In this document: positions 17,961 to 25,962 of the stretch, one piece after another
How positions within the stretch are numbered: position 1 is the stretch's first letter
Layout of the letters: the number at the start of each line of letters is the position of its first letter
Origin: an uncultured Acidiferrobacteraceae bacterium
Lineage (GTDB): Bacteria > Pseudomonadota > Gammaproteobacteria > Arenicellales > UBA868
Reading direction: 5' to 3'
Assembly: GCA_913031305.1 (NCBI GenBank)
Contig: CAJWEF010000012.1
Location: 1-32,581, forward strand
DNA length: 32,581 nucleotides
Program-made: the position numbers and the translations under genes
Notes under the pieces: generated by a model
What the model saw: only the letters and a program-made list of their open reading frames with translations
The model's database searches: none
Told to the model about the DNA's origin: nothing

Positions 17961-19181
17961 GTGGGCGTCCTGTCCCATTTCAGAGTACTTGATCTCAGCC
18001 GGGTCCTGGCGGGCCCGTGGTGCACTCAGATGCTGGCGGATCTTGGCGCCGATGTCATCAAGATCGAGCGCCCGGAGCAAGGCGATGACACCCGTCGCTG
18101 GGGGCCGCCGTTTATCAGTCACACGCCTGGCGAAGATCAAGGGGAATCGGCATATTTCCTGGGCACCAATCGGGGCAAGCGTTCGGTAACCCTGAATATT
18201 GCTGATATTCAAGGTCAGAAAATTATTCGGGAACTGGTATCGGGTTGTGATGTACTGATCGAGAACTTTAAGGTAGGTGCACTAGCACGGTATGGCCTGG
18301 ATTACGAATCGCTCAGGCCTTTGAACTCTCGATTGGTGTACTGCTCAATTACCGGTTTCGGCCAGGATGGTCCTTATGCGCATAAGGCCGGGTATGACTT
18401 CATGATCCAGGGATTGGGGGGATTGATGAGTATCACCGGAGAGGCAGAGGATACTCCCGGTGCCGGCCCGCAAAAAGTGGGGGTGGCAATGGCGGATATG
18501 GTGACCGGTCTGTATGCCACCTCTGCGATTCAGGCAGCACTGATTGGGCGCGAACGTACCGGCGAAGGGCAGTACATCGACATGGCTTTGTTCGACTGCC
18601 AGGTTGCGGTACTCGCCAACCAGGCAATGGCTTATCTTGTGGGCAACGATGTACCCATCCGCATGGGGAATGCGCACCCCAATATCGTGCCGTACCAGGT
18701 TTTTGCGACAGGCGATAGTCACGTTATTCTTGCAGTTGGTAATGATATCCAGTTCACGCGTTTTTGTGCTCTAGCGAATTGCACAGAGCTCGCGGACGAT
18801 GCACGGTTTGCGCACAACCAGGATCGGGTTCGCAACCGAGTCGAGTTGGTCGCAAAACTGACTCAGATCATGGCTGGCCAGAGCACAGCGCAATGGCTCG
18901 AAAAACTTGAACCTGAAGGAATACCGTGTGGACGGATCAACCGGATAGATGAGGCCCTGAATGATCCCCAGGTTGCCCACCGGCAAATGCGGGTCAGCGC
19001 ACAACACGCATCACTAGGCGAAATTGAATTGCTCAGCAGTCCGATGAAACTGAGCGGTACGCCACCACAGGTTAGCCGTGCCCCCCCTCTGCTCGGAGAG
19101 CATACCGATGAGGTGCTCTCCCAACTTCTGAACTACTCCCAAGAGCAAATCGGGCAGTTGCGTTCTGATCGGGTGATCTGA
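17961..19181 (+). CDS. CaiB/BaiF family CoA-transferase (possibly glutarate CoA-transferase by gene context)
   Basis: GTG start; FRVLDLSRVLAGPWCTQMLADLGADVIKIERPEQGDDTRRWGPP; 3 bp downstream of gcdH. Confidence 0.9.
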   Translation: MGVLSHFRVLDLSRVLAGPWCTQMLADLGADVIKIERPEQGDDTRRWGPPFISHTPGEDQGESAYFLGTNRGKRSVTLNIADIQGQKIIRELVSGCDVLIENFKVGALARYGLDYESLRPLNSRLVYCSITGFGQDGPYAHKAGYDFMIQGLGGLMSITGEAEDTPGAGPQKVGVAMADMVTGLYATSAIQAALIGRERTGEGQYIDMALFDCQVAVLANQAMAYLVGNDVPIRMGNAHPNIVPYQVFATGDSHVILAVGNDIQFTRFCALANCTELADDARFAHNQDRVRNRVELVAKLTQIMAGQSTAQWLEKLEPEGIPCGRINRIDEALNDPQVAHRQMRVSAQHASLGEIELLSSPMKLSGTPPQVSRAPPLLGEHTDEVLSQLLNYSQEQIGQLRSDRVI

Positions 19182-19195
19182 GCTTATCGTTCGGC

Positions 19196-20650
19196 CTAGC
19201 TGTTGACCCTGTTAAGCAGGCGGAACTGTACCGGGATCGTAGTAGTCGCCGGCGAGGCCGTGCCGTCCCTAATGGCAGGTGTAAATTGCCACTGCCGCAC
19301 AGCCTTTAAAGCTGCCTGGTCCAGGAGTTTTGATCCACTGGGCTTGCTGATCGATATCTCAGAGACTTTTCCTGACGCTGAAACGCTTACGGCAAGGGAT
19401 ACCTCGCCCTCCAGGCCCCGCCGGATCGCCAGGCGTGGGTACACCGGTTTGGGGTTACCTGCCACTGGGCGTGGGTCAGATTCGCGTAATGCGTTTCCCG
19501 TATCCAGGGCTGCAGCCGAGGGTTGAGCGCTCTGGATGGTTTGTTCGCTCTGAGCCCGAAGCGCTGTAGCCTCCTCGTCACTGATTTCAAGACGGGTTAC
19601 CAGTTCGATGTTTTCGTCTATCAGTCGATCACGCGACTGGGTTAGTTGAGTGATCGCAGCCTTAAGTACGGCTCTTTGGCGTCTATCGTCATTGTCGCTC
19701 TGGCGTAGGGCTGCAATCTGCCCCTGAAGAGATGTATTGGCGTTCGTTAATTCGACTTTCTTGGCAACCAGTCGATCGCGCTGTTCTTGGCTTTTGATAA
19801 AGCGATCATCGACAGCAGCCTTCTCCTTGGCCAGCCGATCTTTTCCCTGGCGCTCTGTGGCAAGATCTGCCGCAAGGCTTTTCGCGGCTTGCGCAGTTCT
19901 GGCGTTCTTTTCGGCCAGGCTGTCGCGCGTTGTAGTCAGCTTGACGATCGTCGTATTCAAAGCTACTACCTCATCCCTAAGCTCGCTGTCGTTTCGTTGC
20001 AAAGAGGCTGTCTGGTTTTTGAGATCCGCCTGTGCGGCTAGTAGTGAGGTGTACTTGGTTTTTAGCTGGTCATGGTGCTCGCGGACTGTGGTTAAATCGT
20101 CCTGGATAGCGGTTTTTTCTTCTACTAGCTGATCTTTTTCCTGTTTGGTCAAGACAAGGTTGGCTGCAATCCTGTAATTGTCCTGCGCCAGAGCCGTTTT
20201 TTCTTCGACGAGGTGCTCGTAGCTTTCGGCCATTGTCGCAACCTGTTGTTGCAACTGTGTTCTGTCAGATTCCAGATCAGAATGATTTTGCTCAAGGGCA
20301 ACTACGGCGGCCTTGAACTCTTCATTTTCTGATTGCACTTGGGTCAGGTCATTCTGGTTCTGCACCAGCCGTGTTTGCAATGACTCAGTGAGCGTCTTAA
20401 GTTGATCGTTCTCTTTTTTCAAAAGGTCGATCTGGTTTGAAAGGGCGGGGGAGTCAGGCGCTGCCACGGATGGCAAAGGAGTGTCACCCAGGTCCTGAGC
20501 TTCATCAATAAGTACCGCTTCGATCTGCGTGCGAAATGGCATTGCCGGGTCGAGTGACGGAACGGGAGCTACAGAACTCCAAAGGGCCGCTAAACCGGCG
20601 TGTAGCGCGGTTGACGCCAGTACCGCAGGGAGTAGTGCGCGGGCCCTCAC
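19196..20650 (-). CDS. TonB-family energy transducer with long coiled-coil periplasmic segment
   Basis: GTG start; N-terminal TM-like LLPAVLASTALHAGLAALW; C-terminal TonB domain KPVYPRLAIRRGLEGEVSLAVSVSASGKVSEISISKPSGSKLLDQAALKAVRQWQFTPA. The usual Pro-rich region is replaced by about 280 residues of heptad-like sequence. Confidence 0.85.
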   Translation of the reverse strand: MRARALLPAVLASTALHAGLAALWSSVAPVPSLDPAMPFRTQIEAVLIDEAQDLGDTPLPSVAAPDSPALSNQIDLLKKENDQLKTLTESLQTRLVQNQNDLTQVQSENEEFKAAVVALEQNHSDLESDRTQLQQQVATMAESYEHLVEEKTALAQDNYRIAANLVLTKQEKDQLVEEKTAIQDDLTTVREHHDQLKTKYTSLLAAQADLKNQTASLQRNDSELRDEVVALNTTIVKLTTTRDSLAEKNARTAQAAKSLAADLATERQGKDRLAKEKAAVDDRFIKSQEQRDRLVAKKVELTNANTSLQGQIAALRQSDNDDRRQRAVLKAAITQLTQSRDRLIDENIELVTRLEISDEEATALRAQSEQTIQSAQPSAAALDTGNALRESDPRPVAGNPKPVYPRLAIRRGLEGEVSLAVSVSASGKVSEISISKPSGSKLLDQAALKAVRQWQFTPAIRDGTASPATTTIPVQFRLLNRVNS

Positions 20651-20724
20651 TAGTTGACCACGTTTGTGCCTGTGCCCGGGTCAATTGGCCGCTTATCGAT
20701 ACTGGAAATCACTTCTCGTCTCAT
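20650..20724 (-). CDS. 24-codon ORF between the cobalamin riboswitch and the tonB-like gene (possible leader or coupling peptide)
   Basis: MRREVISSIDKRPIDPGTGTNVVN*. Preceded by AGAGGATTCGCC-ATG. Its TAG overlaps the GTG start of tonB (CTAGTGAGG). Confidence 0.5.
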   Translation of the reverse strand: MRREVISSIDKRPIDPGTGTNVVN

Positions 20725-20741
20725 GGCGAATCCTCTGCTCT

Positions 20742-20777
20742 GGAACGACGTTTCGCGTCGCCCACCGCGGTGGTTCC
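20742..20777 (-). promoter_or_regulatory. Structured element between riboswitch aptamer and small ORF, candidate expression platform
   Basis: Minus strand GGAA-CCACCGCGGTGG-G-CGACGCGAAACGTCG-TTCC: GGAA/TTCC encloses two hairpins, 17 nt upstream of the ATG of the 24-codon ORF. Confidence 0.45.
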
Positions 20778-20811
20778 GCACCTCAGACTTTTCCCGATCC
20801 GAGATAAACGA

Positions 20812-20985
20812 CGCCGGTGCGGGCAGGTCTCCTGGCTTGCGGATCAATACAGAGAGTCGGCCTTCCCGGCGTTTTGCCAGTGGCACATTTGACTCTCTGC
20901 TGGCCGCCTACAGTTGCGGGTACAGCCTAGGTTTGCACATGTTACTGTGCACCTTAGTTCCCTTTTAACCCCGATTGGGGCCGGC
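20812..20985 (-). ncRNA. Cobalamin (B12) riboswitch upstream of the tonB-like gene
   Basis: Minus strand contains AAAAGGGAACTAAGGTGC...CTGTACCCGCAACTGTAGGCGG...GTGCCACTGG...CGCCGGGAAGGCC...GCAAGCCAGGAGACCTGCCCGCACC, which are the conserved RF00174-type blocks in order. Confidence 0.92.
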
Positions 20986-20995
20986 ACCGTAGTGA

Positions 20996-21024
20996 ATAGT
21001 CGCTTAATCCCCTAATTTTTTCAA
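20996..21024 (-). promoter_or_regulatory. Putative sigma70 promoter for riboswitch/tonB transcript
   Basis: Minus strand TTGAAA-17 nt-GACTAT (21019-21024 and 20996-21001). Confidence 0.4.
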
Positions 21025-21125
21025 GCATGAATACGTCCCACAGGCGCCAGGGCCCCAGGCACAGCTAATCTTTGTGACTCACTATAATCACAGCATAGCA
21101 CCACGCCAACGAGCGACTCCTCGCT

Positions 21126-22121
21126 ATGCCAAAAACTGCCACAACCTTCCTTTTGAAAATTTCAATTTTGGGTTTTATCGCCCTTGCAGCTTTCGTTCTC
21201 GCCTTGACTATGGGTAGTGTTTCCATCGAGTGGGCCCAAGTGCTCGCTGGAGTTCGTGGCGAGCATCTATCGGTGGATTACGCTGTCGTAGTCCAACTGC
21301 GTCTGCCACGCGCATTGAATGCGTTTGTGGTAGGCGGGCTTTTGGGTCTTGCTGGGACACTGATGCAGGTGCTGTTGCGCAACCCGCTCGCGGATCCCTA
21401 TGTGCTGGGGGTTTCCGGAGGCGCCGCCGTCGCCGCCTTGTTGGCGATGATGCTTGGCTGGCACCAGGGCTGGGTTTCATTGGCAGCCGCAGGCGGTGCG
21501 CTTGGCTCTATGGCGTTGGTTTTTATACTCTCTCGTGGACAAGGCGACTGGTCGACCACCCGTTTATTGTTGACCGGAGTGGTGTTGGCCGCAGGGTGGG
21601 GGGCGGCCGTGAGTTTTATTCTTGTTGTCAGCCCGGACACCCATCTTCGTGGGATGCTGTTCTGGCTCATGGGAGATGTGCATGAATCATATCCTGGCGG
21701 GCTTCGAAGTGGAATACTGGCTGGCGCCCTGATCATTGCGCTCATTTCTGCCCGAATTCTCAATGTGTTGACCTTAGGTGAGTTACGCGCACAGTCATTA
21801 GGCGTCGATACTGGACTCGTTCGGCTGGGTTTGTTTCTGGTGGCTGGTATCCTGACCGCATCGGCCGTGACCCTCGCCGGCGCGATTGGCTTTGTTGGGC
21901 TGGTGGTGCCTCACCTGGTGCGTATATGGGGCGGGTCCGATCACCGTTTCGTGATACCAGCCTCGGTACTGGGAGGCGGCAGCCTGCTGGTGCTGGCAGA
22001 AATGTTTTCCAGAACCCTGCTTGCTCCAATCCAGTTACCTGTTGGCGTGATTACCGCGTTTGTCGGGGTACCATTGTTTCTCCTATTACTGCGCCGCAGT
22101 ACGGCTCCGGTGGTTCGCTGA
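21126..22121 (+). CDS. btuC: Vitamin B12 ABC transporter permease (FecCD/BtuC family)
   Basis: LRLPRALNAFVVGGLLGLAGTLMQVLLRNPLADPYVLGVSGGAAVAAL; GAIGFVGLVVPHLVRIWGGSDHRFVIP. Confidence 0.88.
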   Translation: MPKTATTFLLKISILGFIALAAFVLALTMGSVSIEWAQVLAGVRGEHLSVDYAVVVQLRLPRALNAFVVGGLLGLAGTLMQVLLRNPLADPYVLGVSGGAAVAALLAMMLGWHQGWVSLAAAGGALGSMALVFILSRGQGDWSTTRLLLTGVVLAAGWGAAVSFILVVSPDTHLRGMLFWLMGDVHESYPGGLRSGILAGALIIALISARILNVLTLGELRAQSLGVDTGLVRLGLFLVAGILTASAVTLAGAIGFVGLVVPHLVRIWGGSDHRFVIPASVLGGGSLLVLAEMFSRTLLAPIQLPVGVITAFVGVPLFLLLLRRSTAPVVR

Positions 22122-22885
22122 TGTCGATCGCGTTGCAAAATCTCAGTATTGAGATCAGCGGTACCCGGATCTGCCAGGGCCTCGATCTTGAATTCTCGAC
22201 CGGTCAGGTCTGGTGTGTGCTGGGGTGTAATGGGGTTGGCAAAACTACCCTGCTTAAAACTCTGGCGGGACTCCGGCCTCCGAACTCAGGCAACGTTCGA
22301 CTCAATGGGCGGCCGGTTCAAAGGGTCGCGCGGCGACAGCGGGCACAGCAACTCAGCATATTGTTTCAGGACAGCGAAACACTGTTTCCGACTACAGTGC
22401 TTGAGACCGTGCTGACTGGCCGTCATCCGTGGATCAACCCCCTGCGAGGGGAGAGCGCGCACGACCGTGACAAGGCGATGGCCGCACTGGAACGCGTAGG
22501 CATGGCGCACCTGGCGGAACGCAGTATGTCTTCTTTATCGGGCGGTGAACGGCGCCGGGTGGATCTCGCTGCAGTCTTCGTCCAGGAGTCCGAGTGTGTT
22601 CTGCTGGATGAGCCTGGCAACCATCTGGATATGCACCATCAGGTCGCGGTGCTTGGCGGGATGGTGCAGCAGTGGAAAAGCCAGGGTGGACTGGTAATTC
22701 TGGTGATGCATGATGTGAACCTTGCGCTGCGCTTTAGCGATCATCTGCTGTTGCTGTTTGGCGATGGTGAGGTGGAGCATGGACCAGCCCAGGCCATAGC
22801 CACTGAGACGACATTGACCCGGTTATACCGTCACCGGATGATGTCTTTGGATGCCCCCCAGGGGCGTTGGTACCTCCCGGCCTGA
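22121..22885 (+). CDS. btuD: Vitamin B12 ABC transporter ATP-binding protein (BtuD-like)
   Basis: Walker A GCNGVGKTT, signature LSGGERRRVDLAAVF, Walker B CVLLDEPGNHLD. Start trimmed to the ATG at 22121, overlapping the btuC stop (TGATG). Confidence 0.88.
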   Translation: MSIALQNLSIEISGTRICQGLDLEFSTGQVWCVLGCNGVGKTTLLKTLAGLRPPNSGNVRLNGRPVQRVARRQRAQQLSILFQDSETLFPTTVLETVLTGRHPWINPLRGESAHDRDKAMAALERVGMAHLAERSMSSLSGGERRRVDLAAVFVQESECVLLDEPGNHLDMHHQVAVLGGMVQQWKSQGGLVILVMHDVNLALRFSDHLLLLFGDGEVEHGPAQAIATETTLTRLYRHRMMSLDAPQGRWYLPA

Positions 22886-22891
22886 AAGCGC

Positions 22892-22920
22892 TTGACACTC
22901 CTTTAGTTCGTCATTAGGGT
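22892..22920 (+). promoter_or_regulatory. Putative sigma70 promoter for btuB transcript
   Basis: TTGACA-17 nt-TAGGGT between btuD and the second riboswitch. Perfect -35, weak -10. Confidence 0.5.
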
Positions 22921-22937
22921 TGCGCGGTTATCCCTGC

Positions 22938-23125
22938 TGGTTACCTGTTTCTACGTGAGGCAGGTAAACGGGAAGCCGGTGCGCACGATCTGTGCAATTC
23001 CGGCACTGCCCCCGCAACGGTAGGTGAGGACAGGATGTAGCACCAAGCCACTGCGGCGTAGGCCGTGGGAAGGCGCGCCATCCCGCACTCAGGTGCCCTC
23101 ACAAGTCCGGAGACCGACCAGTAGT
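22938..23125 (+). ncRNA. Cobalamin (B12) riboswitch upstream of btuB
   Basis: AACGGGAAGCCGGTGCG...AATTCCGGCACTGCCCCCGCAACGGTAGGTGA...AAGCCACTGCGG...CCGTGGGAAGGCG...ACAAGTCCGGAGACCGACC. Confidence 0.93.
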
Positions 23126-23229
23126 GGACCCAATGAAACCGCGTGGGGTGGTGACGGGTTGTGGTTATGCGCAACACCGCTGGTCCCTTCCTCGCATTAA
23201 GTGCACGGGTGGCGCGCAAGGAGTAGTCA

Positions 23230-25032
23230 GTGAAAAACTTTTCGATTAGTGGGATCCCCGCTGTTGTTGTAATTCTTTTTTTAACGGTTCTGTCAGTCCA
23301 GGCCGCTGACCCGGTCATCGTGACTGCAACACGCACTGCGCAGACGGCTGACGAGGTGCTGGCCCCGGTTACCGTAATCTCGCGTGAGGATATCGAGACC
23401 AGTGCGGCTCGAGACCTTGGAGAGTTGCTGTCGTCCCAGGTTGGCCTGGAGGTTACCCGTAACGGCGGCTACGGAAAAAATACCAGCGTTTTCATGCGCG
23501 GCACCAATGCCGGTCATGTGTTGACACTCGTTGATGGTATCAAATTGTTTTCCGCCACTGTAGGTGCGACTGCTTTTCAGTTTCTTCCTCTTGATCAGAT
23601 TGAGCGCATTGAGATTGTCCGCGGGCCCAGATCAAGTCTTTACGGTTCCGAGGCGCTAGGCGGCGTAATCCAGATCTTCACTCGCAAAGGGGGTGATAGG
23701 CGCGAAGCGCATGCCGAAGCGGGTTATGGTACCTACAACACGGCGAACGCCGGGGTTGGTATCTCGGGCCCGGCTGGCGATAGTCGCTTCAGTGTCCAGG
23801 TCGATGTGATCGATACTGATGGGATCGACAGCACTGTAGGCGCTCAGAGCGATAAAGACGGATATGACAATACCTCGCTCAGCGCCCGATGGAATGGGCC
23901 CACATCTGATGGGGCTGGCGAGCTGGATCTTTCGTTGCTGTACGCATCCGGAAATACCGGTTTTGATAATCCCTGGGCAGGTCCGCTGGTGGTTAACGAC
24001 TCGAGCTACGCGCAGCAGGTGCTGAATCTGAAGTGGCGCACCGATGGAGACGGTGGATGGAGTCATACGATACAGACCGGGCAGAGCCGTGATGATTCCA
24101 AGACCTTTGCAGATAACGTCTCAGACGGAGAATTTAACACCACTCGCAATCAGGCCAGTTGGCAACTGGATTGGCCCGTCGCCGAGGTTCATTTACTGAC
24201 AGGTGGAATTGATTACGCGGATGATTCGGTTGATGGATCGGTCAGTTACGATCTGAGCTCACGGTCGAACCTTGGCCTGTTCGGACAATGGCAGGGTGGT
24301 TACGGCAACCAGGATATGGTGGCAGGTTTGCGGTTTGATGACAACGAACAGTTTGGCAGCCATTTCACCGGCAATCTGGATTATGCGCTGTCAACCGAAA
24401 GTGGGCTGCGCTTTAACGCGGGTTTAGGCACTGCGTTCAAGGCGCCCAGTTTCAACGACCTGTATTACCCGGGTTTTGGCAACCCGACCCTTGAGGTGGA
24501 GTCATCTACCTCTTATGAAGTCGGAGTAAGTGGTGACGCAGGACCAGGCTCATGGGCGCTTCGTTGGTTTAATACCGATATTGAAGATCTGGTAGCTTAT
24601 GATCCGCTCACCTATGCCCCAGTGAATCTGGATCGCGCGGCAATTGATGGCTTGGAATTGGACTGGTCTGGGAAACTATCGGGCTGGCAGGCCGCAGTAG
24701 GTATCGCTCTAATGGACCCAAAGGATAAGGCGACTGGCCATCAGCTGGCGCGCCGTGCCAAGCAATCCGGCAAAGTACGGGTTGATCGACGTAGCGGCGA
24801 GTGGCAGTACGGATTGAGCGCCGCCTATCACGGTAAGCGCTACGATGATAAAGCCAACACGGTTGCTTTGGAGAGTTATACCCTGATTGACGGCGGAATT
24901 ACCTACGCCCTGGGTAAAAAGTGGCGGCTTCGGATCGAGGCGAACAACCTACTAGACGAGTCTTACCAGACGGCTGCGGGTTTTCGCGAGCCCGGACGGA
25001 ATTTTCTCGCCAGGGTGGTATTTCGCGACTAG
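23230..25032 (+). CDS. btuB: TonB-dependent vitamin B12 outer-membrane receptor
   Basis: GTG start with AAGGAG; signal peptide; TonB-box-like DPVIVTATRTAQ; plug domain (IEIVRGPRSSLYGSEALGGVIQIFTRKGG); C-terminal EPGRNFLARVVFRD. Downstream of a B12 riboswitch. Confidence 0.92.
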   Translation: MKNFSISGIPAVVVILFLTVLSVQAADPVIVTATRTAQTADEVLAPVTVISREDIETSAARDLGELLSSQVGLEVTRNGGYGKNTSVFMRGTNAGHVLTLVDGIKLFSATVGATAFQFLPLDQIERIEIVRGPRSSLYGSEALGGVIQIFTRKGGDRREAHAEAGYGTYNTANAGVGISGPAGDSRFSVQVDVIDTDGIDSTVGAQSDKDGYDNTSLSARWNGPTSDGAGELDLSLLYASGNTGFDNPWAGPLVVNDSSYAQQVLNLKWRTDGDGGWSHTIQTGQSRDDSKTFADNVSDGEFNTTRNQASWQLDWPVAEVHLLTGGIDYADDSVDGSVSYDLSSRSNLGLFGQWQGGYGNQDMVAGLRFDDNEQFGSHFTGNLDYALSTESGLRFNAGLGTAFKAPSFNDLYYPGFGNPTLEVESSTSYEVGVSGDAGPGSWALRWFNTDIEDLVAYDPLTYAPVNLDRAAIDGLELDWSGKLSGWQAAVGIALMDPKDKATGHQLARRAKQSGKVRVDRRSGEWQYGLSAAYHGKRYDDKANTVALESYTLIDGGITYALGKKWRLRIEANNLLDESYQTAAGFREPGRNFLARVVFRD

Positions 25033-25034
25033 GC

Positions 25035-25928
25035 CTAGCCTGACCCACGGGCCCGATCAATGATTTGGCAAAGTTCGCGCATCCCTTCGAGGATTCTAGG
25101 GGAGTGTCGGTGCAGGTGGTCCGAATTGACGATATAAAGGCGCTCATTCGCAACGGCATCGACCTGGTCCCAATTTGCCCAGTGATCGAGCGCTCGGTGT
25201 GACCCTCCGGTGCCGTCTCCGGCAATTATTACCGCGGGGTTACGGCTGATAACTGACTCTCGGGATACCGTGGGGGCGATGTCCGACAGGTTCGCGAATA
25301 CATTGCGCGCCCCACAATCTTCAAGCAGACGGCTAACGAGGTGATTGCCATTCAGGGTTATCAGAGGGTCATGCCAGACCTGGTAGAAGACTTCTATGAG
25401 CTTCTTGCGATAAAAGGTTTTACGGATTGACCCGGCTTCTTCAAGAAACTGACCCGCCAGGCGATTAGCTGTTTTGTCATTGCCGGTCAACTTGCCGATT
25501 CGGACCAAGGTACTGGCGATAAGGGCCAGGGTCGCCGGCTCAGCTCGGTAGACGGTGAGCCCGAGTTGTTCGAGGCGTGCCACCAGTGCCGTGGGATTAC
25601 CACTCTCCCAGGCCAGTATCAGATCGGGTTGTAGCCGGAGGATTGTTTCAAAGTCGAAACGACTATGGGATCCGACGCGTGGCACCTGCAGTGCCGCTGG
25701 CGGGTAATCGCTATGATCTACCGTGCCGACCACCCGGTCTCCCGCGCCGATAAAGAACAGGATCTCAGTCAGGTTTGGAGCCAGGCTGATGATACGCTGG
25801 GCCGGCGTGCTCAGTTGAATTTGTGCGTGAGTATCATCTAACACCTGCACGGGCTCGGCATCGGCCTGGATGAACCATCCTGATAACAGGACACTCAGCA
25901 GCGCACAGATAGACAGATGGGCTTTCAA
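25035..25928 (-). CDS. btuF: Cobalamin periplasmic binding protein (BtuF family)
   Basis: Signal peptide; AQRIISLAPNLTEILFFIGAGDRVVGTVDHSDYPPAALQVPRVGSHSRFDFETILRLQPDLILAWESGNP. Confidence 0.88.
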   Translation of the reverse strand: MKAHLSICALLSVLLSGWFIQADAEPVQVLDDTHAQIQLSTPAQRIISLAPNLTEILFFIGAGDRVVGTVDHSDYPPAALQVPRVGSHSRFDFETILRLQPDLILAWESGNPTALVARLEQLGLTVYRAEPATLALIASTLVRIGKLTGNDKTANRLAGQFLEEAGSIRKTFYRKKLIEVFYQVWHDPLITLNGNHLVSRLLEDCGARNVFANLSDIAPTVSRESVISRNPAVIIAGDGTGGSHRALDHWANWDQVDAVANERLYIVNSDHLHRHSPRILEGMRELCQIIDRARGSG

Positions 25929-25962
25929 GCCAGGTTCAACCAGGCAAAGAGGGTGAGTGTGG

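Noticed and set aside
20650-20886. 78-aa version of the small ORF upstream of tonB
   Set aside because: Its N-terminal half runs through the conserved cobalamin aptamer, and the internal ATG at 20724 has the better SD. Only the 24-codon form is kept.
21074-21093. CRP binding site upstream of btuC
   Set aside because: TGTGA and TCACA are separated by 10 nt instead of the 6 nt required for CRP. Kept only as a generic inverted repeat.
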